Notes: a model not told the origin generated them from the sequence alone. Counted from the first letter of the stretch, positions 23,521 to 34,934 are shown. The stretch: 38,236 nucleotides of DNA from Cerioporus squamosus (GCA_022592435.1 JABYQS010000271.1:1-38236), one strand, 5' to 3'. Translations and numbers: made by a program.

Positions 23521-24270
23521 AGCTCTGCGCTCAGCTTGCCCCTCGAAGGACCACGACGACAGCTACCCCCAGGCGACCAACGCGCACCAACTCCTCATGC
23601 CCATGTCACTGTCGATTGTCGAGAACGAGGACGAGGACGAGGACCAGGATCTAGCGTTGGACTCCCGCGCGCACGTAGGCATGCAGGCCGAGCCCAGAAC
23701 CGAAGAACCGAAACGCGAGTCCCGAGTCCCGACCGGGCGGTGTCACCGCAACGCTGACCAGGACCCCACCAGTACGAGTACGAGCACAGCAGGCACGGCA
23801 GCGGACGGCGCGGCGCAGGTACGATATACGAGCACACGAGCTCGGGACTCGTCGGACGGATGATGGATCGACGATGGGTTGGAACTTGGAGGGATTCGCG
23901 CGTGCGTGTGTGCCAGGACTCCGGCGTGCACGTAACGGTACACGTGTGCAGGCCGAGCCCAGAACTCAACCCGGGGCCATTGGCACTCCAAACCAGACCA
24001 GCACCAGACCAGTGCAGCAAGCACTGCTCGGCGGAGGCGCGAGTACTCATACACGCCATCGGACGGACGGATCGACGAGAGGCTGCACGACGCAAGTACG
24101 CGCACTCACTTGCTCACCGCACCCCGCGCGGTTGGGATCGCACCAACCTCCAAACTGCTTCGAACTGGTAACTGGAGGGCGCGGTGCGATGCGGCGATAA
24201 CGGAGCGAAGTCGAACCGCGGCACTCGCACTCGACCTGCTCCGCGATGGAGAGCCAGAGCAGAGCGCGCT

Positions 24271-24302
24271 CGGAAGGAAGGAAGGAAGGAAGGAAGGAAG
24301 GG
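24271..24302. repeat. (GGAA)n microsatellite
   Basis: About seven tandem GGAA units. GGAA arrays can act as ETS sites in animals, but no such role is known here. Confidence 0.8.
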
Positions 24303-25175
24303 GTATGAGTGCAGATGCGTACCAGACCGATCAGACCAACCAGCCCTCGTCGTTGCCCACCGCCCGTTGCCCGTTGCCCAGTCGCAGACAGAGCGCGGGG
24401 GGGGTCTTTGGCTCTGATTCTGACGTACTAGTACGATCCTGGATCCTGTGCAAGTTCTCATCATGTACGACGACTGTGACTGCGCGCATGCACAACTACC
24501 ACGGTCCACTCGGTGGATGTGCACTTGACGATTCAGGTCTGCGCCCGACAGCAGCAAGAGTACTAGTGTCGAGTATACACGCGCACTGCGCCGGGTGCTG
24601 TGGCCCCGGGGACCGCAGTTGCGACATGGTGTAGGACGAGTTCGAGAGGACACCGCGCGGGGGTGGGGGTGGGGGGCGTCCATGCATATGGTCGACGGCG
24701 TCGAGTGAAGGGCAGGACTCACCGTGTCTGCGACGTGTGCGTGCACGTACTCAGTACTCAGTACTCGTGACACAAGGGGATGTGGCGCGATGGAAGAGAG
24801 GGCACGAGGCGGGCACACCCGGGGACGGCGTGGTAGGGGCGTCTGGGTGATCACGGCTGAGCAGGCGGTGGGGGCAGGAGAGGGGGAGGAGGACACGAAC
24901 ACTCACCTCAGCGGCCTCGGACACGCACGACACGCGCACACGCGACTCTGCACGGACGCGGTGAACATACCTAGGTCTTTCGGTCGCGGCGAAGAGAACG
25001 CGAGGGAGAACGAGTATATGCGTGATGATTGCAGCGGGAAAGCAAGATTGAGTACAACAACAGCGATCGTCCAGGATCTGGCGGGGATCGGTGTGAGCGG
25101 GGGGTACGATGAGGAGGAGGGGGAGGACGCACCCATACGAAACCAGCCCAGTGCGTGTGCGTGCTCTGCGTGCTC

Positions 25176-25551
25176 TCATGACTTCCAGATGAGGATGGCG
25201 AGGGTGCCGATGTAGAAGTAGATGAAGTGCTTCGTCTCTGTCGCACGCGTCAGCATCAGCGCGCGGGCGGGGGGACAGAGACGGACCATGGGTGACGTAG
25301 GAGCCAAAGTTCTTGCCGACGACGACGTGCCAGGTGGGCCCGTGGCGTTTGTCGAACTCCTTCTTGATCTGTGCGGCGATGTCCTTCTCGATGTTGTACT
25401 TTTCGAGGGCGGCGGAGGCGACGTCGACGGCCTCCTGCTGCATGTCCTCGCTCATGTCGACGTTCTTGATGATCGCCTTGGGGCCCGAGCCCGAGTCTTT
25501 GGGGAGGGAGCCCGAGTCTGAGCCCGTGGGCGCGTCGACCTTGTCGGCCAT
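25176..25551 (-). CDS. Dynein light chain, LC8 type
   Basis: A 108-residue LC8/DYNLL protein in two exons, 25551-25287 and 25237-25176, joined in phase across a 49-nt intron with a GTCCGT donor. The conserved core is unmistakable: [55 protein letters not shown], then [20 protein letters not shown] across the intron. LC8 is a homodimeric hub that binds short linear motifs in the dynein intermediate chain and many other partners in the cytoplasm and nucleus. The usual length is about 89 residues; this one has a roughly 19-residue Ser/Gly/Asp-rich N-terminal extension. The start is the only ATG upstream of the core in this exon before the frame becomes low-complexity. Confidence 0.96.
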
Positions 25552-26127
25552 CGTGTGTGCGTGGGCGGGGAGACCGTGGTGGGTGGGGTGCAGGCGAGAG
25601 TGCAGCGACGAGCAGCGACGGGCACTCCGCGTCCACGTCCTTAAGAGAGCCCATGCCCACGTGGCTGGGCGCTTCTGACGCCCACGCTGCACGCAACGTC
25701 CGGGCTGCACCCTGGCCTCGCGCACGACTCGGAGATGGGCTGTTGCAGGCTGGGGCGTCGCCACCGTGCACGCGACTGTAGCGCTTGGCCATGCCGACGA
25801 CGAGCACCGAGTAGCACTCCTCTCCCATCACCGCGCACGACTGCTAACCCGCATGTGTAAGTAGCCGTCTTCGTCTGTATCCGCCCGACATCTCGCACTG
25901 CGAATGCTTACGCTCCTCCACGCTCGTGTACGTACCGTGCCGAGAGCCCACGTTCTTCATCCAACCCGTACGACGCATCCATCTGCCCTACGGCCGATAG
26001 GTTGGCCGCACACTCGCGCATATGCCACGGACCCCACAGAGCGTGTCCTAGACCATCCCGTATACTCCGCCAGCTTCGCGCCTTCTCTCTCTGGATCTCC
26101 CTTGCTCTGCATGGCCCTTCGTCAGGC
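25552..26127. other. Dynein light chain upstream region
   Basis: GC-rich leader and promoter of the LC8 gene, grading into the tandem duplication. Open frames here have no family signature. Confidence 0.35.
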
Positions 26128-28215
26128 GACCTTCCAAGTCAGCTAGGTTCGTGCTGCTTGCCCGTCTTTGACCGACCCTTCGTGCATATACCACCTCTCT
26201 CCACATCACCGCTTCCCTATGCACCGCCGATGAGCTCCGCGATCATCTTCGCCCCGGGCCCTTCCACTCGACGGCTAAACGTCTGCATGCGCTGCTCGTC
26301 AAGCACCCGTACCGCTCCCGCTTCACCCCCATAACGACTAGGCACACGACCGAGTTCGCCCCCCTCGGATGGACAGTGGATTACAACTGTATCACGACAC
26401 GCTCCCTGTCTCACTTCAGCGGCGGCAGTCACAGCGTGTCGACCGGCACTAATACCACTGTCCCTGTCCAGCATAACGCTCACAGGTGCGCTCGGACGCT
26501 CCCTTGTCTCGTTCGCGTGCATGCACATTGCATGCTTACCCATCTGCGCAGTCGCAGCGCAGATCTCGCGTACACACCGCTACTGTCCATCTACGCACCG
26601 TGGCCTCAGCGCGGCAAGTGGCGCGTACAAGGTTCCATGGATCCGGACCGCTGCATGTTCCAGCAATGCAACGCTCATCGCTGAAACATCTGGCGCGTCC
26701 ACTCATGTGCAGCTGCTCCTGAGATCTAGGGAGCCGGGCCGCGCCGCGAATAGTGCGCATATGGACTCTCGTCATCCATCCACAGTGCACACTCCTCGTG
26801 TGCACTCGCTACCGAGCATACGACACCGAGCACGCCAACTGCGCCTCCCCGGTTTTCGACGCGAGCTACGTATTCTCGGTCTGGCGGACAAGCGCTTGGA
26901 GACAAGTATGTGATCTGCTCCCGTCCCCTTTGACCGCTCACTCACACGTCGCCTTGCAGGAACAAGTGCCCACTTACGTAGCTGCCCATGTCGCGACCGT
27001 GCCAAGCTCAGTTCCGCGTGGACTCCAGGAATCTGACATCCACCCCGCCCAACGCTGGCTACCGCCTCGGTCTCGTTGTCTCTGTGCACACACGACTTCG
27101 GACGGCTAGATGCTGTCGCTCGCTTCAGGATGCTTTCATGCTGCTCGAGCTTCGCTGCAGCGTCTTCGGTAGGTAATCGCCTCCGCGTGCATACCTACTC
27201 CGGCTGCTCGCTCCATCCGTCCTCGGTCAGTGCTTGTTACCGCGTACAGCCTCCGTCTGGCGTCCTCCCGAGTCAGCTAGGCCCGTGCTCTCGTTCGATG
27301 AGGTGCGTCCCAGTTGGAACGACCCGGTACTTGCCCATCGTTGACCGACCCAAGACCCATCCTTCGCGCATACACCGCCTCTCCCACGTGCTCTCAAGTC
27401 TCAAATTGACGACATGCCCCTGCGCACTTGGTATCCCTCCTCTCCTTGCTTCCCTACGCGCCATGAATGGGCTCGACAATCACCTTGCCTGCGGTTCTTC
27501 CACTCGACGGCTGCACGTCTTGCACGCGCTTCTCGTAGACCACTTCGATCGCTCTGGCTTCACTCAGAGCACGCCTAGGAACACGACCGCATTCGCTCGA
27601 CGGCTCCTCAGATGTATCACAACCTCTACGATACAGTCCGGTTTCTCCCTGTCTCACTGCAGCGGTGGCACTTCTGCTGCCCTTGTTTCGCATGATCCTC
27701 TCAGGGCGCACCCTCGTCTCGTTCCCGTGCACAATGGCTTGCCTGAATGCGCAGTCACAGTGCAGATCTGTCACTTCGCACGTCTCGCACACGCGCCGAT
27801 ACTGTCCATCTACATACGCAACGTGGCCGAAGCGATGAACGTGGAACGTACAAGGCTCATCTCCGCTGGATGTTGCAACGACCCAACGCTAGTCGCTGCC
27901 CAGTGGTCACGTCAGCCCATGTCCAGCTGCTCCCAGGGAGACAGGCTGCCACAGTGTGCACGGACTGTGTTCCCTACCTCCCTGTGTGCGCTCGCTATCT
28001 CGCACACGACACCTCATACGCCAACTGTAACCCGTCCGGCCTGACGCACCGCTGCAACTTCCATATGCGGAACATCGAGCCGACCCGAGCGACTTGCCCT
28101 CGGGCTGGCGGACGCTATGTAGATGGCAGGTACGCCATCCGCTCCCGTCCGCCTTCCATCGCTCTCACTCTTCGCCTTGCAGGAACAATCTACGTAGCCG
28201 CCCATGTTGCATGCA
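26128..28215 (-). repeat. Imperfect tandem duplication of an unidentified locus
   Basis: About 26128-27000 and 27265-28215 are diverged copies offset by roughly 1.14-1.25 kb. Shared landmarks include GTCAGCTAGG at 26137 and 27273, CTTCCACTCGACGGCT at 26261 and 27495, a CCCTGTCTCACT block at 26405 and 27648, and CCTTGCAGGAACAA at 26953 and 28176. Both copies keep a GTGAGT or GTGAGA donor and an AG acceptor 50-51 nt apart on the minus strand just below the last landmark, which suggests a minus-strand gene. Both end on that strand with similar segments, AKMIAELIGGA and GKVIVEPIHGA, followed by a stop. Reading frames upstream are broken. The ends loosely resemble zinc-type oxidoreductase C-termini, too weakly to name. 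Confidence 0.5.
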
Positions 28216-28743
28216 CTCGCCTGCACGTTCCCGAACGCATACCGTGCGCGGACGCACCGTGTCCAGAACCTCGGACTCCTTCTCCTCACGAGGGATGCAT
28301 CTCTATCACGCACGATAAGCCACCGGCGCGCAGCGTCCACGTTTCGCACTTCGAGGGTAGTGCGCCCGTACGCGGCCCGTCGTCTCAGGCTCCTATCGTG
28401 TGCTGCTGCAACGGGACGGCACACGAAGAGCATCCTTCCGAACCTTCGAAGTCCGCAAGCTTGAAGCTTGAAGCTTCACGCAGAATGGCACCGAACGCGC
28501 GAACGCGCACGGGCGATCTTCCCAAGAGGTGCGTTCTAGTCTCTCGCGTCCGTCCACTCTCCGCTATGCGAGCCCCTTCGCGGGGCATGTGACGCCCGCG
28601 CTGTGTCGTCGATAGCGCGAACATCACATAACGCATCCCTGGGTGCGCTGCATAAGATCCACGCCGGCGAGGGGCGCGACCTCTCTGTAGAGTCTTCTCT
28701 CTCTCTCCTCCCCTGTTGCTTCTCTCGGCGTACGCACCTCGAG
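28216..28743. other. Intergenic, upstream of GMC oxidoreductase
   Basis: Holds the right flank of the tandem duplication, a triple GAAGCTT-type direct repeat at 28463-28483, and a pyrimidine-rich tract (28685-28730) just before the GMC start, common in fungal core promoters. No gene supported. Confidence 0.4.
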
Positions 28744-31562
28744 ATGTCCGAGCACACATACGACATCATCATCGCAGGCGGTCCGTCCTCCCTTCCCCCT
28801 CTGGTTGCTCATCTAACACCCAGCCTCACACCTCCACGCAGGCGGCACAGCCGGGCTCGTCCTCGCCTCCCGCCTCGCCTCCGCCTCCCCCGCGCTCTCC
28901 ATCCTCGTCCTCGAATCCGGGCCCCCAACGCAGGACGACCCCCTCCACACCCAGCCCGCGCGCTACCTCCACCACCTCCGGCCCGACAGCACCACGGTCC
29001 ACTTCCACACCGCCCGCCCGAGCGCCGCGCTGCGCGGGCGCGCCCCCGTCGTGCCCTGTGGGCGGTGTGTCGGCGGCGGGTCGAGCGTGAACTGTGAGTC
29101 CCCCGCACACACGCGCACGCACAGGCATATTTTGACGCGTCCGCACGCAACGCAACGCAGTCGCGGTGTACACGCGCGCCGCCGCGTCCGACTACGACGA
29201 CTGGGAACGCGTGCACGGGAACCGCGGCTGGGGCTCTGCCGACCTCCTCCCCCTCCTCCGCAAGGTCCGTCTTCCCCATCCTCCTCTTGCGCGCCATGGC
29301 TCACGCGGACGCAGTGCGAGACGTACGAGATCGCGGCCGACAAGCCGACGCACGGGTACGCCGGGCCGCTGAAGGTGTCCTACGGGGGCCTCTTCACGGA
29401 GGTCGGGCGCGAGTTTTTGGACGTCGCGCGGGTGTACGACACGACGCGGGGCGAGACGGACGACGTGAACGGGCTGTTCGGGTGCAACAAGTACGGGGTG
29501 CGTGCTGCGCGGTTGTTCGTCCGTACTCACAGCAGTTGACGGGGATCCTGACGCGACACCGGGTGTGCAGCGATGGCAGAAGTGAGTCGTGCTGGAGCTG
29601 GTATTCCGGCGTATGCTCTCTCTCGTGAGTTGCAGCTTGACGCACACACGCAGGTGGATCGACTCGAAGACGGGGAAGCGCTCCGACATTCCGCACCACT
29701 ACATCTACAACCGCGAGCTGCCGAACCTGCACATCCTCAGCGGACACCACGTCCGGCGCGTCCTCTTCACGTGTGTCCTCCTTCCGTTCTCCTTCTCCTT
29801 TGTTAGAATGTCCTTGACCGTCGCCCGCAGGAACGGCCGCGCCTCTGGCGTCGAGTACGTCCCAAACCCGCGCTTCCACCCGTCCTCTTCGTCCGCTGCG
29901 CAGAGCCCGAAACCGCTCCTCGTCGCACACGCCCGCCGCCTCGTCGTCCTCTCCGCCGGCGCCCTGGGCACCCCCGCGATCCTCGAACGGTCCGGGATCG
30001 GCGCGCGGGACGTCCTCGCGGGTGTCGGGATCCCGAAGCCGGTCGTCGACTTGCCTGGCGTAGGGGAGAACTATCAGGGTGCGTCTCAACGAACGACGGA
30101 AACCTGGTGGGGCTTCTCACGACGGGTACACAGACCACCAGGTCGTGTTCGCGTACTACAAGGCTGCAGAGGACGCGCATACTCTGGACGGGATCGCGCG
30201 CGGAGACGGGGCCGAGATTAACAGTACGTCTACGAACCCTGCAGGGTAACTGTACCTACCTCCCTCATGCGCGAATCCCAGAATGGTCCGAAGACTGGCA
30301 CCGCGACGGCTCCGGGCTCCTCGCGCAGAAGTACGACTTTCCTCTGTACAAACTCTCCGCTGAGCTGACTTGCCCTCGAACGCACTGGCAGCGGGCAGGA
30401 CACAGGGATCAAGCTGCGCCCGAACGCTCGCGACCTCGCTGTGATCGGCGAGTCCTTCCGCAAGCGGTGGCTCTCGTACTACGCCCCCGCGCCGGATAAG
30501 CCCGTGCTCTGGTTCGGGGTCGTCGCGCTGTGAGTTCGTCTCGCGCCTGCTCCGAGCGTTGCTGACGGGCTCGCTCGACCTGTGTTCTCCCGTTGTCGAA
30601 CCACTCACGGCACCCTGTCCGATGCTCTCTGCACGCGCAGGTTCCTCGGAGACCGGACGAAGCTTGCGCAGCCTGCAGACGACCTCAAGGCGTACGCAGT
30701 AGGGTGGTTCCTGACACATCCCGCGTCGACGGGCCGGGTGCACATCACCTCCGCCGAGGACGTCGACGCGCCGCTCGACCTGCACCCGGGGTTCCTCGAC
30801 AGGTGCGCCCCTCTCCTCTCTGCCCCTCCTTTCCTCTCCCTCCTTACACGACCCTCACGGACCTCCGCAGCCCGGAAGACATGGCCCTCCACAAGTGGGG
30901 TATAAGCTCTCCCGCGAGTACGCCCGACGCATGCCCTCCTACCGGGGCGAAGTCCTCGGGACTGGGATCCACCCCTCCTTCGCTCCCTCGAGCCCCCTCG
31001 TCGCTCGGGCGCGGGACGGGCCTGTGCCCGTGAACGAACCGGAGTTTGTGTACGGCGAGGAGGACGAGCGTGCGCTCGAGGAGTGGGTGAGGGCGAACGT
31101 GTCGACTGCGTGGCATTCGGTGCGTGTCCGTGCTCAGCATGCGCTCATGTGTGTACGGGATGGGCTCACCTCACGTTGGGATGGGATCGGCAGCTCGGGA
31201 CGTGTGCGATGAAGGCGCGCGAGAGGGGCGGGGTTGTAGACGAGCGGCTGAACGTGTACGGGGTTGAAGGTCTGAAGGTCGCCGGTGCGTGCTCCTGCTG
31301 ACTTCTTTCTTACGCTGTGCTGATGCTGCTTGGCATTGGCAACCGAAGACCTGTCCATCTGCCCTGGGAACGTCGGCGCGGTGCGTGCACATGTAGAAGT
31401 GCGGATGGTCGAGAATGTACTGACGGCTGCGAATGTGTATGGCAGAACACGTACTCGACGGCGATCGTTATCGGGGAGAAGGCTGCAGTTATCGTGGCGG
31501 AGGACCTAGGGATAACGTTGCAGGAAGGGGCGGCAGAGGAGAAGATACGAGCGCACCTGTGA
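28744..31562 (+). CDS. GMC oxidoreductase, alcohol-oxidase type
   Basis: An FAD-dependent glucose-methanol-choline oxidoreductase of about 626 residues in 15 exons. These start at 28744, 28842, 29161, 29315, 29571 (11 nt only), 29654, 29831, 30134, 30282, 30392, 30641, 30871, 31194, 31349 and 31446. FAD-binding start YDIIIAGGGTAGLVLASRL; GGGSSVN; GMC signature GALGTPAILERSGIG; then WHSLGTCAMK with the catalytic His and NVGANTYSTA with the catalytic Asn. DYDDWERVHGNRGWGS, SICPGN and the absence of a signal peptide match alcohol (methanol) oxidases, CAZy AA3_3, which oxidise small alcohols to aldehydes and release hydrogen peroxide. In wood-rot fungi that peroxide can serve lignin attack. All phases close except exon 30871-31119: the frame shifts after HKW at a run of four G (30897-30900), as if one G were missing. 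Confidence 0.92.
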
Positions 31563-31803
31563 ACGTCATAGTAGAAGTCGTCGATAGAGCTTGTTCAGGA
31601 GCTAGATCGAGTGCAGCAGCGGATCGCCCTCAGCTAGTACGCACCTCTTGTACTGTATAGCTCGTAGCTTGAAGTTAGTACGGTGGTTCACAACCGAAGA
31701 AGTTCTACTGCGCCGCATTGGCTATGTACATACGCGCTGGCCCCCCAAGCGCTTCATCGCCTTCGACCACATCTCAGCTGCGACACACCACCACGCCACT
31801 TGC

Positions 31804-34800
31804 ATGACACGTCTTGGTCTCCTCAAAGCCTCTCCGAGAACCAAGGAGGCCGCAGTTACTGTCCTTGACTTGACAGTGAAGGGCCTGGAGGCCAGCAAGG
31901 ACACAATCGCCGCCGCCGCACCAGTTCCTGGACTCAGCGTAGCACTCAGCGTGGCCATCGAGCTCCTGAAGAAGATACCGGTTCTTGGGGACCTCATTAT
32001 TTGACGATGAATGTACGCAGCTTACTCTGGTACTCTGTCGTACAGGACGTAAAGTCGAATCGCGATGCGCTGGTATCGCTATGCGCGGAGACGACGTCTC
32101 TCGCGGACACGCTGAAAGGACTCGCGAGAGCAATAGAGGCCGGACTGGACGAGTATCCCCCGGGATCCCCCGAAAAGGCTCGGGCGAAGGACGAAGTCTT
32201 CGGATCCAGAACGCTCATCGAGAGGGTTAACAAGCTACGGAGGTTCGTACACATCGGCACGCCAGTGGACGTGCAGTCTCTGAGAATGATTCATCACGAT
32301 CGATAGCGAGCTTTGTGCAGTGTGCGATGAGGCAGACGCGCTGAGCAAGAGGTCCTCTTTCCGTCGGTTTCTCCATAGCGCCGGGGATACGAAGGCTATC
32401 ACCAACCTGAGGGATAGGATTGCGGCCGCTCATCGATATTTCCAGGCGATTTGTCGCCCGTTCTGCGGTCACCGGGGTCGCCTCACCATAATCGAAACCC
32501 TCCGGATAGATCGAAGGCGGCGTCACTACTGAGGCTGTCGTTATGGACACTCTCAGTAAGGTCAAGGTCCGTATATACACGTCTAGCTATTCGCGCATGG
32601 CGTCGCTCACTCATTTGACAGGATGTCATGACGGCTCTGAAGGCCGCAGGTACGTGAGGTGCTCACATCCCATTCTGTATGACATTGAACCCGTTTATAT
32701 ATGAGGAAGGAATGCTGAATAGCATTCCGCGAGCCGATGATGCACACTACCTCTCCGCTGCGAACGCCATGAAGGCACGCTTTCAGCAAGGCACGCGCGA
32801 GTCGATCTTCGACCGCCTAGAAGAATGGGAAGAGGCGCAGTACACGGACACAGGACAAGATGCACTGCCAGTCTGTGTTCTCGTTGGGGAGGCCGGAACA
32901 GGGAAGTCGACGATCGCGTCCGAGTTTTCCAAACGCCTCGAAGAGCGCGGCCGTCTCGGAGCATCGTTCTTCTTCACGCGCGGAGTGCTAGACCTTGACT
33001 CTCCCAGGAAATTCTTCTCCACCATCTCCTCTCAGCTCGCTCGCTCTCAGTTAGCTTTGCGCGTCCCTGTCGTCGACGCAGCTCGTGAGCACCTCAAGTC
33101 GGCGGCGCTGCAGCGACTTGAACGCGAGTTCGAGGATCTCGTGCGTAAGCCGCTCAGTGCACTCCCCTCGGACCATGACCCGATCTTTGTCGTGGTCGAT
33201 GCCCTCGACGAATGTACCGAAGATGGGCCGGAGCTTGTCCTTACACTGCTTGACCTGCTGATCTCCGCTGCCGTGCAACCAGCGTCTCCGCTGCGCGTCT
33301 TCCTCACCTCGAGACCGGAGCCCCACTACAACCATAAGGTCTTCATCGCTCCGCACCTTGAACCGCACATCTCTATCCTCTCTATTCAGGACTTCCGCGG
33401 CTCAGTGGACCGCGACATCGAGCTCCTGCTTAGTTCAAAGCTCGCCGAGGCGGAGACGAGCAAGAAATGGTCCGAAGCAAATCCGTCCGTAGTCGCTGCT
33501 ATGGTGGAGAAGTCGGACGGACTGTTCGTCTACGCACGGACGGCGATCGACTTTGTTCTCGGCTACGTCGACGACCTCTTGTGCATACAGGAGCGATACC
33601 AGCTTCTGCTGACGGGTGATGGGAAACTTGGCCTTCTTCCGCTCGCCACGCTCTATCGCACCGTGCTGGAAGGTGTCTTCCCCCCGCAGAGCCGATATCC
33701 GCAGATGCAGCAGCGGCTCAAGCGGGTACTCGAATACCTCGTCGCAGTGTTGGAGCCTGAGGGAATATCCCCGGTGACGCTGGAGAAGCTGACGGCGAGC
33801 CCACGACCGAGTCGGTACCGATCCTCAACAAGCTGCGCTCCGTCGTCTTCTTCGAGCGCGACAACGCCCACTCGCTGTTCCGCATCATTCACGCAACGTT
33901 CCGAGAGTTTCTGCTCGATGCCTCACGATCTGGAGAGGCCTTTTGCGTCAACGCGGCTTCGGTTCACGAACGTCTGGCGGATGACTGCATGAGAACAATG
34001 CGGGCCTTCGTGACTGGGCACTGGCCAGGCTCCACCGGGGCTGAACTCCTTCTGCGGATCCTCAAAGAGGAGTTCCTCCCACCGGAAGTCCATCACTTGG
34101 ACGACCTCGTTATGCGTACAGGTATCACGATGTGCATTGCGAGCACTACTCCTCGGTCCCTCAGCCTCGTGAAGACACACAGACTCCCGATAAAGATGAC
34201 ATCCCCGCCGTCGCCTCACTCATCACGTATCTTTATAGATACGAGGTCTGTCATCTGTGGGACTGCGTCAGCGCTGTACTTGCACCCCTGCGACAGTCTC
34301 GGCCTGCCCTGACGAAAGCGATGGATCTTCTGGCTAAGCACCCTGTGCACCTGCGCTGGCAAGGAACCTTGATACCAGCAGTATGTTTTTCCCGCGAGTG
34401 CAAGCTGAGCGTTACTGAGCATACTCTACTAGCTGATAGGTGACAAATCAGACACGGAGAGAAGAACGCTGATAGCTGCTGTGTGTATCATTTTGGATGT
34501 TCAAGCCTCGGAATGCCTCGCTGTGTCGACAGCCTCCCCAGGTGATACCGTCGGGAGCGCCGCCATATGTATAGGGACAACCACTAGCGCTCCGGCGACA
34601 GTGTATGACCCGCATTTTGAGGCATTGGAAATGTGAGGTTACGATGACTCCCTGATTGGTTCTTCGGCGATCATTGCTCATCGCAAGATTGACAGTGCTC
34701 TCACTGCTCTCAGCATGGACTTGGAATCGAAGGACGCCGAGGCATGTGCCCATGATATTCGCACAGGTGTTGGTTGTGACCGCGTCCTCTACGATGCCCA

Positions 34801-34934
34801 TGCAGTATACCACGTGAGTAGCCTACTCTTGAAATCCCAATACTTGACGTCCAGCGACTCTTTATGTGTTCTGCACCCTCCAGGAAGCGATCATGGCAGC
34901 AGGACTTCCCGTGGGTCATGAATTCGAGGAGTAA
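31804..34934 (+). pseudogene. Damaged NLR-like gene: helical bundle-NACHT-LDVQ tail
   Basis: Second NACHT paralogue, collinear with the minus-strand gene. Recognisable exons: 31804-31980, 32046-32242, 32307-32445 (MLKL_NTD-like bundle), 32510-32566, 32622-32649, the NACHT exon from about 32698 (Walker A GEAGTGKST near 32895, Walker B IFVVVDALDECTEDG near 33185), the winged-helix/post-NACHT region to 34380, 34460-34632 (IILDVQ), 34696-34813 and 34884-34934 (ends GHEFEE). Lesions by comparison with the paralogue: GT to GC donor at 32446; the acceptor before the NACHT exon reads AT instead of AG near 32695; a 1-nt loss at 33791-33800 after LEKLT; a further frame change near 34090-34115. An ATG at 32679 could start a NACHT-only protein that ends at the first frameshift. 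One post-NACHT module only. Confidence 0.8.

Larger units (their letters stand above)
22148..25175. other. Gene-poor, simple-sequence-rich region
   Basis: About 3 kb with no recognisable gene. Long open frames here reflect GC-rich simple sequence, such as Asp-Leu and Ser-Thr runs. It contains the four tandem repeats listed separately and numerous GTAC/AGTACT-type short palindromes around 23.8-24.9 kb. It presumably includes the 3' flank of the dynein light chain gene. Confidence 0.4.

Noticed and set aside
23228..23863. Long open frame with alternating Asp-Leu and Glu-Asp runs
   Set aside because: It is driven by the GACCTC repeat and other simple sequence. No start context, introns or conserved blocks support a gene.
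24114..24902. 262-codon minus-strand open frame
   Set aside because: Ser/Pro/Arg/Thr-rich translation with overlapping open frames on the other strand; typical of GC-rich non-coding DNA.
24751..25764. 337-codon minus-strand frame covering the LC8 core
   Set aside because: Only the part from 25551 to 25287 is real. It continues into the intron and 3' flank instead of splicing to the ETKHFIYF exon.
27454..28433. Naming the tandem units zinc-type alcohol dehydrogenases
   Set aside because: Only a short GK.IVE-type C-terminal resemblance is visible; no nucleotide-binding or zinc motifs were found in any frame.
32679..33992. Taking the 437-codon NACHT frame as a complete gene
   Set aside because: Its last ~50 codons are out of frame with the conserved winged-helix sequence and upstream bundle exons exist, so it is a fragment of a larger damaged gene.
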